Shown in pieces: positions 19,601 to 26,213 of a stretch of DNA of 64,000 nt. Both the position numbers and the translations under genes were made by a program. Source of the stretch: BCD1 sp965230565 (GTDB lineage: Bacteria > Bacteroidota > Bacteroidia > Chitinophagales > Saprospiraceae); contig CBDDLH010000016.1 of assembly GCA_965230565.1 (NCBI GenBank), positions 620,001-684,000 of the forward strand, given 5' to 3'. Below the pieces are notes generated by a model. That model did not search any database. It was not told where the DNA came from and was given only the letters and a program-made list of their open reading frames with translations. How positions within the stretch are numbered: the stretch's first letter is position 1; each line of letters starts with the position of its first letter.

Positions 19601-19669
19601 GATGTCACTTTGTCCGATGGAACTGTAAAAGGTACAAGGGTACATTTGAAGTTCAAAATTGAATTTTAA
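16637..19669 (+). CDS. Propeller/Y_Y_Y sensor histidine kinase of LytS type
   Basis: A 1010-residue membrane sensor. A signal peptide (MIRSLLHILIGTFVLFAGTLKAQ) precedes about 14 two-component-regulator propeller repeats (LWLGTNGGGLSRFDG, LWIGTDKGLCVHDG and so on, to about 640). A Y_Y_Y domain (about 655-755), one membrane helix (WFPWAAAGLFLIIASLIF), a coiled coil and a LytS-type kinase follow, with the phospho-acceptor in QMNPHFIFNTLNSIQGLIS and an ATP-binding part (PFVENAIVHGI, TDNGIGREA). No LytR-type response regulator is adjacent. It begins 3 bp after the GT-C gene, so the two are probably one operon. Its stop overlaps the convergent mannosidase stop by 4 bp. Confidence 0.93.
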   Translation: MIRSLLHILIGTFVLFAGTLKAQQFNFQTWSIDDGLAQSQVFSMLTDSRGYLWLGTNGGGLSRFDGEGFKNFSKKDNLPGSYVYAIIEDDNGNLWIGTDKGLCVHDGLKFTPFYLDSLGVQTISCLEKDSDGTIWIGTASGLIKGENNTFSRENDLLPSGSNNKAVHSLFKDSRGNLWAGLENQIVRIGQNTEAWTYSSGYTGGRVYDISEDHEQNIWLATFRGAYRFDDTIFTRLTISDGLPSNFVQAVFTDDKNNIWLGFQNRGIAIYNHQDSTITSLSENDGLSKNDVRCLSQDRWGNVWIGSSGGGISKYSGQQFEHFNRTNKLVANRIYAIFQDTSGNLLISASNRGFSEITDSILIHHGASTDFIDVAVKALFKDSNGNTWVGTEGKGLATIDSSGYLLFSENLGLAGNWVKDILEDKEGNLWVATNDGISKIIVTKDTLGVTLDIKNFDKNSGINNPYTYDLHLDTLDRIWAALRFGGLICIEDDTIKHHFQSNDGLVTNNIRSITEDSTGLLWIGTGDQGIAKINLYEDTLSVSFPEVEKLYSENVYSLILDDEQNLWVGSQQGVDKISFTDDRNLKDVQHFGRAEGFAGIENCTNAVWKDGKGNLWFGTMNGLTKYNANFQNNDTIPPLVRFTNISLEYTPLRETPYAHFMDNWGQVKDSLQLPWQKNDLTFEFNATDLSAPLGMKYQYRLLGIDEEWGPEVENNIVRFANLSPGNYTFQVMSINSNKVLSKNPAQFSFTINAPFWQKRWFPWAAAGLFLIIASLIFRTRYVQLKKRSQRKEQQLSLEKKMLELEQKALQLQMNPHFIFNTLNSIQGLISQKDPKKARFYLAKFSRLMRSVLENSRSERIPLEDEIETLDHYLSLEQFGKNDSFEYNITVDPEIEVADLMIPPLMVQPFVENAIVHGISTLEGQGKIAIEFNQNEQYLSCTITDNGIGREASARQKSQKDAHHKSMGLQVTAERLELLNEHQGESFLIEDVTLSDGTVKGTRVHLKFKIEF

Positions 19670-21108
19670 TCGAATACCCTTTCCAGTAATTCCGGCCGCT
19701 CATTATAAACCTTGATGATCAATTCTCCGAACAAAGTATTCGCCCATGCAAACCAGACTCTGTTAAAATCCGTAGGGTCGTCCTTATGAAATGCTTCATG
19801 CATAAAACCGGTTCCTGCATGAGTATTTTTCAGCATCTGAAGACAATGAATGATCTCTTCATCATCGGTACTTGTAATGGCCCTTAAGATAATCCCCATT
19901 GGCCAGATTTTTTCCTTTCCGGTATGTGGGCTCGCCTGCCCCTCCCCTGCTTTTCCTTTGAGATAATACGGATTGTGATCACTTAACAGGAAAGCCCTTG
20001 TATTTTTATAAAGTTCGTCTTCCGCTTTATGGGCTCCTAAATAAGCCAGGGACATCAGCGAAGGAACATTAGCATCATCCATAAAAACTTTATTGCCAAA
20101 TCCATCTACCTCGTAAGCATACATTTTACCAAAATCCAGATGTTCGGTAACCGCATACTTTTTAACAGCAGTATCCACTTCCCGGGCAAATTCATTCAAC
20201 GAAATAGCCATATTTTCATCCCCAAGAACATTCTTGTAAATGTCAGCAAGCTGTTGAAGGGAGATGACCGCAAAAATGTTGGAAGGGATCAAAAAGGGAA
20301 AAAGTGTAGCATCATCAGAAGGCCGGAACATCGAAGCGATCAAGCCTACCGGTTTTAAGGGACGGCCCGTACCGGCAAAGGTTGGTGCATCTATCATGGC
20401 TGTCGTCTGCCTTAAAAAGTAATAAGGAGAGGTGCCATCCTTTCGTTGTTCTGTTCTAAAGGTTTGCACAACCAACTTCATTGCTTTTTGCCAATTTGTA
20501 TCAAAAACAGAATCATCCCCGGTTATGGTATAGTATTCATGCGATAACCGCACGGAATAACATAGAGAATCGATCTCCCATTTACGTTCGTGAACCCCTG
20601 GAATCGGTTCCGGACGATCACTCTTCCAATGAGATTCCTTGGTAAGATCTTTATAAAAAGCATTAGCATACGGATCCTTAAGAATACATTTTACTTGTCG
20701 ATTGATAAGCCCTTTCACAAGGTCTTTCAGCTCCTGATCCTTTTGAATCAACGGCATGTAAGGCCAAACCTGTGCGGTGGAATCCCTTAACCACATGGCA
20801 TCAATATCTCCCGTAATGATAAAAGTATCCGGCTTGCCATCAATTATTTCATAATCAACGGTGGTATCCAAAGTATTCGGATAACAGTTCTCAAACATCC
20901 AGGCCAGTTCCTCATCCTTGATGGCAGATTTAACCTGAATAATCAATTCCTCCACCGACTGACTCGAAAAAGTCCTGTCTTCTTTTGGAGGACGATTGGT
21001 AGGGATTTGATTTTTCCAAAGTGTTATATTGGCCAACAAAGTTGACGTCGGTAAAGCCAATGCTCCCAATACCATTGAATTCTTACGTAAGAACTGTCTT
21101 CTGTCCAT
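19666..21108 (-). CDS. GH125 exo-alpha-mannosidase, Tat-exported
   Basis: 480 residues. The start MDRRQFLRKNSMVLGALALP is a twin-arginine signal, so the protein is exported folded. The catalytic body matches family GH125 (metal-independent exo-alpha-1,6-mannosidases): DIDAMWLRDSTAQVWPY (101-117), MFRPSDDATLFPFLIPSN (260-277), ASPHTGKEKIWPMG and GTGFMHEAFHKDDP. By analogy with characterised members the acid Asp should lie in the SDD at 264-266 and the base Glu in HEAF (E438). It probably trims mannosyl units from glycans in the periplasm or outside. It is single and convergent with the kinase gene. Confidence 0.92.
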   Translation of the reverse strand: MDRRQFLRKNSMVLGALALPTSTLLANITLWKNQIPTNRPPKEDRTFSSQSVEELIIQVKSAIKDEELAWMFENCYPNTLDTTVDYEIIDGKPDTFIITGDIDAMWLRDSTAQVWPYMPLIQKDQELKDLVKGLINRQVKCILKDPYANAFYKDLTKESHWKSDRPEPIPGVHERKWEIDSLCYSVRLSHEYYTITGDDSVFDTNWQKAMKLVVQTFRTEQRKDGTSPYYFLRQTTAMIDAPTFAGTGRPLKPVGLIASMFRPSDDATLFPFLIPSNIFAVISLQQLADIYKNVLGDENMAISLNEFAREVDTAVKKYAVTEHLDFGKMYAYEVDGFGNKVFMDDANVPSLMSLAYLGAHKAEDELYKNTRAFLLSDHNPYYLKGKAGEGQASPHTGKEKIWPMGIILRAITSTDDEEIIHCLQMLKNTHAGTGFMHEAFHKDDPTDFNRVWFAWANTLFGELIIKVYNERPELLERVFD

Positions 21109-21154
21109 AATTTTGGTTTAAAACTATAATGAAAAATTGACTCCGAAAGATACC

Positions 21155-21967
21155 TTAATCAGGAAGACCAAGTAAGAAAATTCCTTGTTTTTTGCCTTTA
21201 GCGTTCTTCCCGTATCCTTTCTCCCAGGTATACCCCACTTGGTTCAATCCGTCGAGCAATTCATCCAGATCCGCCAAGGTATAAATACGGGGTAATGAGG
21301 CCTGGCCATCCCATGCATAGGTTATGGGGATCAAAGGTATTATATACGTAAAAACAACTTGTCTTACCGTGAGTGGCCGGACAAAAGGTGTCATAAAAAG
21401 AACCATGATAAAGAGAATCACCAAGGATATGGGCAGGAACAACCACCAGACGACCAGTGGGATATTATTATCTCCCATTTCATAGATCAACAAGGGCTGT
21501 TTACTTTCCATGGCAGAAACAAGGATATTTCTTGCTTTATCCGGTGGCATATGATGAAAACAATTGATCATGGTCTTTACCCCGGCAGGGGCTTTCGCAA
21601 GATCAGTTGCATCAACAGGTGTTTCATGAAATGACAGATAGTCGGGACCATTTTCGTTGAACTTTTTTAAGGCATCCTGATTGGGGAACAGATCTGTCAT
21701 TAATAGTTTCGTATTTTCCAATCCTTCTTCCTGTCTAATTTGGCTCAAAACATCAGGCATTGCTCCTCCGGCTCCGGACCCCAGATCTACAATGTCTCTA
21801 ACAGCTTTTTCCCTAAGTATGTCTGATAACAGAATTGCAATAACTTTATCTATTCCAATCATCCTGTTAAAAACGACAATCAGATTGGTCAGGCTCGTCC
21901 TCAACCACCCCGGGAACCAGGGCTGGTCTTCAAATTCAAATAACTGGATGCGTTTCATAATTGCCAT
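21155..21967 (-). CDS. Class I SAM-dependent methyltransferase-like protein with membrane segment
   Basis: The frame is open to 22078, but its first 37 codons cover the terminator of the gene upstream (22037-22096). The true start is therefore probably the ATG at 21967 (MAIMKRIQLFEFEDQPWF) or 21958. The protein has a Rossmann-type SAM site (DIVDLGSGAGGAMPDVLSQI), an acidic second strand (LLMTDLFPNQDAL) and CFHHMPPDKARNILVSA, followed by one or two membrane helices (PLVVWWLFLPISLVILFIMVLFMTPF), which is unusual for this fold. A membrane-associated substrate such as a lipid or quinone is plausible but unproven. Confidence 0.72.
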   Translation of the reverse strand: MAIMKRIQLFEFEDQPWFPGWLRTSLTNLIVVFNRMIGIDKVIAILLSDILREKAVRDIVDLGSGAGGAMPDVLSQIRQEEGLENTKLLMTDLFPNQDALKKFNENGPDYLSFHETPVDATDLAKAPAGVKTMINCFHHMPPDKARNILVSAMESKQPLLIYEMGDNNIPLVVWWLFLPISLVILFIMVLFMTPFVRPLTVRQVVFTYIIPLIPITYAWDGQASLPRIYTLADLDELLDGLNQVGYTWEKGYGKNAKGKKQGIFLLGLPD

Positions 21968-22036
21968 ATTTCGATTTACCTGGCAAATGGCAGGTTCGGT
22001 GCTCAAGTTTCCACCAAAACTACACTTTAATTTTAA

Positions 22037-22096
22037 GAAAAAAAAAGAGTGTTGTCTGATAATGTCTATTAAAAACAATCCCAGGACAACACTCTT
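22037..22096 (-). terminator. Intrinsic terminator of the 22193 barrel gene
   Basis: On the minus strand a perfect 12-bp stem (AAGAGTGTTGTC with GACAACACTCTT; plus-strand arms 22045-22056 and 22085-22096) is followed by eight or more T (22044-22037). It sits about 100 bp after the stop of the barrel gene. Confidence 0.85.
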
Positions 22097-22192
22097 AACC
22101 AGAGTCCGGCCGGCGATTTTTTAACACGCAATAAGAAAACAAATTTTCATAAGATTCCTTGCCGGCCAGAACTCCTTTTCTTTAAAATCTTT

Positions 22193-22867
22193 CTACTTAC
22201 CACCTATTAAAAAGGCAGCGTAAATGGAAATCACTCTATTCGTACAACTGTATCCGTCTTGAGTATAGGTACAAATATTTGCCAATCCATGGTCATAAGC
22301 GATTCCAGCTCTAATGTTATTAATTTGTACACCAGCTCCGGCAGTCAAACCAAAATCCATTCGTTTGAAATGATCTTCATATTCATCATTACCCCATTCA
22401 ACATCGGCCTCCTCCTTCTCAGTGTCTCCCGCAATAGTTGTTTCTGAATGATACTTACCGGACAAGCCACTTCCTACATAGCCCCCAACCTGGCCAAATA
22501 CAGCCAATGGACCTACATCAAAAGTAGCTTTTGCCGTAACTGGTACAACCAGGTAATAAAGATTCGTTTTGTATTCGAACTCAATCCTTTCATCAAACAA
22601 AACCATTTCATCTTCAAATTTATATCCTCTGGTTGATAAAAACACTCCACCTTCGACAGAAATAATCCCTGCCACGGGGAACTCTGCAAGAACTCCTGCA
22701 TGAAATCCCGGCATATACATATAATCATCACTGTAAGTATCGGCGTTATCCTTAACGACAAGATTGGACAGGTTCAGACCTGCTCTCACCCCCAGGGTTT
22801 GGGCTGCGGCTGAAAATCCAAGGGAGATCATAATGAATACCAAAAACAAGTTTTGTAAGTTCTTCAT
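22193..22867 (-). CDS. PorT-like outer-membrane beta-barrel protein
   Basis: 224 residues. A signal peptide (MKNLQNLFLVFIMISLGFSAAAQ) is followed by an eight-strand-like barrel pattern beginning TLGVRAGLNLSNLVVKDNADTY, common to the outer_membrane_beta-barrel/porin family of Bacteroidota. Glycine-aromatic alternation continues (FGLTAGAGVQINNIRAGIAYDHGLANI) to a C-terminal SIYAAFLIGGK. Single gene with its own terminator. Ligand and role are unknown. Confidence 0.85.
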   Translation of the reverse strand: MKNLQNLFLVFIMISLGFSAAAQTLGVRAGLNLSNLVVKDNADTYSDDYMYMPGFHAGVLAEFPVAGIISVEGGVFLSTRGYKFEDEMVLFDERIEFEYKTNLYYLVVPVTAKATFDVGPLAVFGQVGGYVGSGLSGKYHSETTIAGDTEKEEADVEWGNDEYEDHFKRMDFGLTAGAGVQINNIRAGIAYDHGLANICTYTQDGYSCTNRVISIYAAFLIGGK

Positions 22868-23202
22868 AGGTATTTTTTTTAATAAGGAGAAATCCTAAAA
22901 GGTTACCTCGGCAGAATAGATATTTCTGCCACTGGTCGGGAACGAAGGATTCCCCAAATATTTTCCCATTTTGTCAATATTGGGGCGCCTTGAAATTTTG
23001 GTGGAAAATTTCAATGAACATAAAGCAGGTGGTCAGCCTGAAAAAAACCTATTTAAGCAATTGATTTTCAATATATTTGATAAAGAAACTGACTTGAAGA
23101 CAAATCAATCTCCCCAATTAATGTCCACAGAAATTAAATTGTCAAATAGAAGTGTTCGAAAGAAAAGGATTTTAACACCAGAATTAAAGCTTTTTGGATA
23201 GG
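22868..23202. other. Intergenic region with a short palindrome
   Basis: No convincing gene is seen here. A 10-bp perfect inverted repeat TTGAAATTTT-GGTGG-AAAATTTCAA (22990-23014) lies about 125 bp upstream of the barrel start and could be an operator. A plus-strand frame of 76 codons begins with TTG and looks like chance. Confidence 0.4.
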
Positions 23203-23388
23203 CTACATCCCCATATACTCCATAGCTTTATAGACCAGAAACACCGGCCAAATGATCGCTTTCAAAAAGCCCAATACGCCCATCCAGAATGTCGTTGCAT
23301 GGGCTATATAATAAATTGCCGCACCAACAAACCCCAATCCATAGAAAGCATTGGCTGGAGCACTAGACTGCCTTCGTTGTTTTGTCAT
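23203..23388 (-). CDS. Small conserved membrane protein, 61 aa
   Basis: The sequence reads MTKQRRQSSAPANAFYGLG and continues with FVGAAIYYIAHATTFWMGVLG and FLKAIIWPVFLVYKAMEYMG. Two hydrophobic segments follow a basic N-terminus. I recall near-identical short proteins from many distant bacteria, with the same A-YGLG-GA--Y-I--A-TFW-G-LG-LKA--WP pattern, so this is a real gene although its function is unknown. It stands alone on the minus strand. Confidence 0.8.
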   Translation of the reverse strand: MTKQRRQSSAPANAFYGLGFVGAAIYYIAHATTFWMGVLGFLKAIIWPVFLVYKAMEYMGM

Positions 23389-23587
23389 TATTTCAAATTT
23401 TATTGACAGGAATTTTAAGAGTCTCTTTAATGTTATTCAAAAATACAATGAATAAAGTGAGCCTACCGGTCAAATGGGTGTTTTGAGCAATAGAGGTGTC
23501 CAATGAATGATAACAGAAAAATAACCCTTTTAAAATGAAAATGCCAATATTCTTTCAAAATTATTTCGTCGAACGAGCATTATTAAT

Positions 23588-24811
23588 TCATACATGACTT
23601 AGTGACTCGTCCGGATGTTTCCATTTACCCATTACTTCCTCATATGACTTATAACCACATACGCACTGAAGGTTATTATCGACGTCTATTTTAAAGGCAA
23701 TGGGCTGGTTTTTAATTTTTCCGCTTTTCCATGCATCAAAACAATCTTTAATAACCTTAATCTCCTCATCCTCTGTCAGATCCATATCCATTTTGTATAA
23801 TTGTCTGAGCAGTTCCTTAACTTCCTCAGGAGTACTTTCATCGATATGAATCATGGGGGAAAGACGAATGAAACGGGAAGAGGGTTCATCCGGGATCGTC
23901 TCAAAAAGAAACATCATAGCAATGTAATTTGCCCAGTCAGGCGGCTCATATAAAATAGTTTTCGCCTGGTTCAATACAGATTTGACAAAGTACTTTAACT
24001 GGTACTTGAGTTTAAAAAGTCTGAGTTTTTTACGCTTCTCTTCTTTAGCCTTTTCTTTGATCTCATCAAAAAGTGCTTTGTCTTCACTCGACATCAGTTT
24101 ATTTCCGGTTCCAAGCGAAACGACCGAAATCTCATTTTTTGGAATTCCAAGCTTTATGGCTTCGATGATTCCTGCCATTACAGGATTATTAAAACCTCCT
24201 AATGCTCCATCCCAAAGCTCGAAATCTTTCTGACCTTCCATAACAATTTTGGCCGGAAAATCAAAGTACTGGACAGGAGCATTGGATGAACCATGAATAG
24301 CATCTGTCAACTTTACGGCCTCTTCAGAAGGACCACCGGTTTTGGAATCATAAGATTTGAAAAATTTGGCCCGGTTATTCAGGGCATCATAGGTACAAAC
24401 GGCTATGCCTAGATCCTCTTTTCCAATGAATTCAGGTAAATCAGACATTTGCAGTTTATCAATTTCCGGGAAAAGCCTTTGAAATGCTATGCCTTTTTTC
24501 TCAGTACTGTACTTAGGACCGAAATTGCCGAACAACCTGGTATAGTCAGCAGGGAAAAAACGATCCATAAATTTGTTTTTACTAAAAATGGACTTACGAT
24601 TTAATTCATCGTAAAATAAGGAAAGTGCCTGCTGTATAGTCCAGTTTTCAGCCAGGGCTGCTAAAACAATGCTTCCCCCGGAATTGGCAATGACGAGGTT
24701 ATACTCTCGAAGAACCTGGTGTCCGGAATATCCCGGGTATCGTTCGTTTAAAGCCAGTAATTGAAGTAACGACCAACTTCCACCACCATCCAATGATAAT
24801 ATTTTGTACAT
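23588..24811 (-). CDS. Patatin-like phospholipase
   Basis: 407 residues with the patatin active-site layout: the oxyanion loop LDGGGSW (residues 7-13), the nucleophile Ser44 in ANSGGS (an A-x-S-x-G variant of the usual GxSxG) and Asp201 in WDGALGGFNNPV. These predict acyl-ester hydrolysis of membrane lipids by a Ser-Asp dyad. A long insertion (about 235-345) is lysine-rich and hydrophobic, and a C-terminal CVCGYKSYEEV is unusual. No signal peptide is seen, so it is cytosolic or peripheral. It lies 10 bp after the VTT membrane gene, in one operon. Confidence 0.88.
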   Translation of the reverse strand: MYKILSLDGGGSWSLLQLLALNERYPGYSGHQVLREYNLVIANSGGSIVLAALAENWTIQQALSLFYDELNRKSIFSKNKFMDRFFPADYTRLFGNFGPKYSTEKKGIAFQRLFPEIDKLQMSDLPEFIGKEDLGIAVCTYDALNNRAKFFKSYDSKTGGPSEEAVKLTDAIHGSSNAPVQYFDFPAKIVMEGQKDFELWDGALGGFNNPVMAGIIEAIKLGIPKNEISVVSLGTGNKLMSSEDKALFDEIKEKAKEEKRKKLRLFKLKYQLKYFVKSVLNQAKTILYEPPDWANYIAMMFLFETIPDEPSSRFIRLSPMIHIDESTPEEVKELLRQLYKMDMDLTEDEEIKVIKDCFDAWKSGKIKNQPIAFKIDVDNNLQCVCGYKSYEEVMGKWKHPDESLSHV

Positions 24812-24821
24812 CTTTCAGGGT

Positions 24822-25454
24822 TTAAAAATTTAAATTAATGAGTTCTACCATCAGTATCCCTTGTATCATAAACCTGAGAATTCTGGATAAGCCAAAGATC
24901 AAAAACAACCTTTTGGGATACTTTAACAAGCTAACGGCAAGGACTACTGTTGCATAAGGAGAAAAGGGGAATAATGCAGAAATAGTAATAAACGCCCCGC
25001 CCCATTTCCTGGTGAGGGTTATATATTTTTGCAATCTTTTTTCAATGAATTTTTTTATGCGCGGACGACCTGCAATCCAGGTTCCTAACTTATAGGAAAT
25101 TATCCCTCCCAGATAGGACAGCACCCCCAGTAAGGTCAAAATCCAGAAGGGATTCTTAAACTTCCCGGACCAGAGCATGAACAGATCAGGCGGGATCATT
25201 CCTAACAATGATTCTGACACAAAGAATATCAACAATACTTCGATATCTTTAAACTGGTCTATTGCTCCTTTATAGATGCCATCGAGGTCAAGTAAAAACT
25301 TCCCCAGAAGCACAAACCCCAAAATAACCAAAGCATATAAAAAGGCTATTCTCAATACATTTAAACCAATAAAAGAGAAATAGCCTTTGGCCTTGTAGTA
25401 ATGGAGCTTTCTCCAAAAAAACCGTATCATTTTATTATTTCTAACCATTTTCAA
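24822..25454 (-). CDS. VTT/DedA-like (SNARE-associated-type) membrane protein
   Basis: 210 residues with five or six hydrophobic segments. The centre carries the VTT-type pattern: a re-entrant ESLLGMIPPDLFMLWSG, YLGGIISYKLGTWIAGRPRIKKFIEKRLQK, then GGAFITISALFPFSPYATVVLAVSLLKYPKRLFL, with the conserved G and R-FPF-like motif. Known members move or scramble phospholipids or carrier lipids across the membrane. It is flanked by a START protein and a patatin on the same strand with gaps of 20 and 10 bp, which fits a lipid-handling operon. Confidence 0.8.
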   Translation of the reverse strand: MKMVRNNKMIRFFWRKLHYYKAKGYFSFIGLNVLRIAFLYALVILGFVLLGKFLLDLDGIYKGAIDQFKDIEVLLIFFVSESLLGMIPPDLFMLWSGKFKNPFWILTLLGVLSYLGGIISYKLGTWIAGRPRIKKFIEKRLQKYITLTRKWGGAFITISALFPFSPYATVVLAVSLLKYPKRLFLIFGLSRILRFMIQGILMVELINLNF

Positions 25455-25474
25455 AGGTTTATCCGGGTTTGTGA

Positions 25475-26131
25475 TTATTTAAATAATTTTTCACCGATGA
25501 CTTCATTTTTCCTGATCACGGCCAGCCTTTTCTTTAAGTTGGAGAAAGTGTTAATAGGGAACTTGGTACTTATTAGGTTAATAGCCCAGGCAGGAACCGC
25601 ACCCCCCGGATCAACTTCCAGATAGAAATCCACTTTTAATTTTCCTGACACCAGAGGTGTTATTTCCAGAATAGAATTGTATTCCTGAACCCTGACAAAC
25701 CCCTTTTTTGATGGCAAAGTCTCAGGAACATTAGTGAGTAAAACAAATAAATGATTGCTTTCAGGGTCTTCCCATACCTTTAGATGCAATACGGCAAACC
25801 GATCAGTCACCGGCCATGGAGCGGAAACTTCCGTGTAATAAATCACCTCATTTTCATTGATCTTTTTGAGTACTTTTGGATTGGTTGTAGCAAAATTCCA
25901 GTGTTTGTATTCCTCCACATTTAAGACAATGGAGGCGTATTGCTCCAAAGTTGCCTCCACTTCAAAATAAGCCTGAACAGCATTGAAATTTGAATTCGGG
26001 CGCTTACAGGTATAGACCTTGATACCGTCCTTTTCCATTTGGAAATCACAATCTTTTTGGGCAACTAAATGAAAACCAATCCCCAATAAAACCAGGCACA
26101 AAATCGGTTTCAGGCATTTTGATAGATTCAT
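25475..26131 (-). CDS. Exported START-domain lipid-binding protein
   Basis: The frame is open to 26239, but the ATG at 26131 (MNLSKCLKPILCLVLLGIGFHLVAQ) gives a clean signal peptide and removes the overlap with the activase gene. The mature part has the START/SRPBCC pattern: DGIKVYTCKRPNSNFNAVQAYFEVEATLEQYASIVLNVEEYKHWN, PWPVTDRFAVLHLK and VPAWAINLISTKFPINTFSNLKKRL. These domains hold a lipid in a hydrophobic pocket. It begins about 82 bp after the activase gene and is followed by VTT and patatin genes, so a role in envelope-lipid traffic is inferred. Confidence 0.85.
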   Translation of the reverse strand: MNLSKCLKPILCLVLLGIGFHLVAQKDCDFQMEKDGIKVYTCKRPNSNFNAVQAYFEVEATLEQYASIVLNVEEYKHWNFATTNPKVLKKINENEVIYYTEVSAPWPVTDRFAVLHLKVWEDPESNHLFVLLTNVPETLPSKKGFVRVQEYNSILEITPLVSGKLKVDFYLEVDPGGAVPAWAINLISTKFPINTFSNLKKRLAVIRKNEVIGEKLFK

Positions 26132-26213
26132 AAGCCAATATTTAACATCGTTAATAAAAGCGTCGCCTGGATGTTGATTTTTTGGGTGCTTATTAATGCA
26201 ATAGAACAGGTTA

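Noticed and set aside
22971..23201. Plus-strand 76-codon frame upstream of the 61-aa membrane gene
   Set aside because: TTG start, no recognisable motif, overlaps a palindrome, and the flanking gene organisation does not need it.
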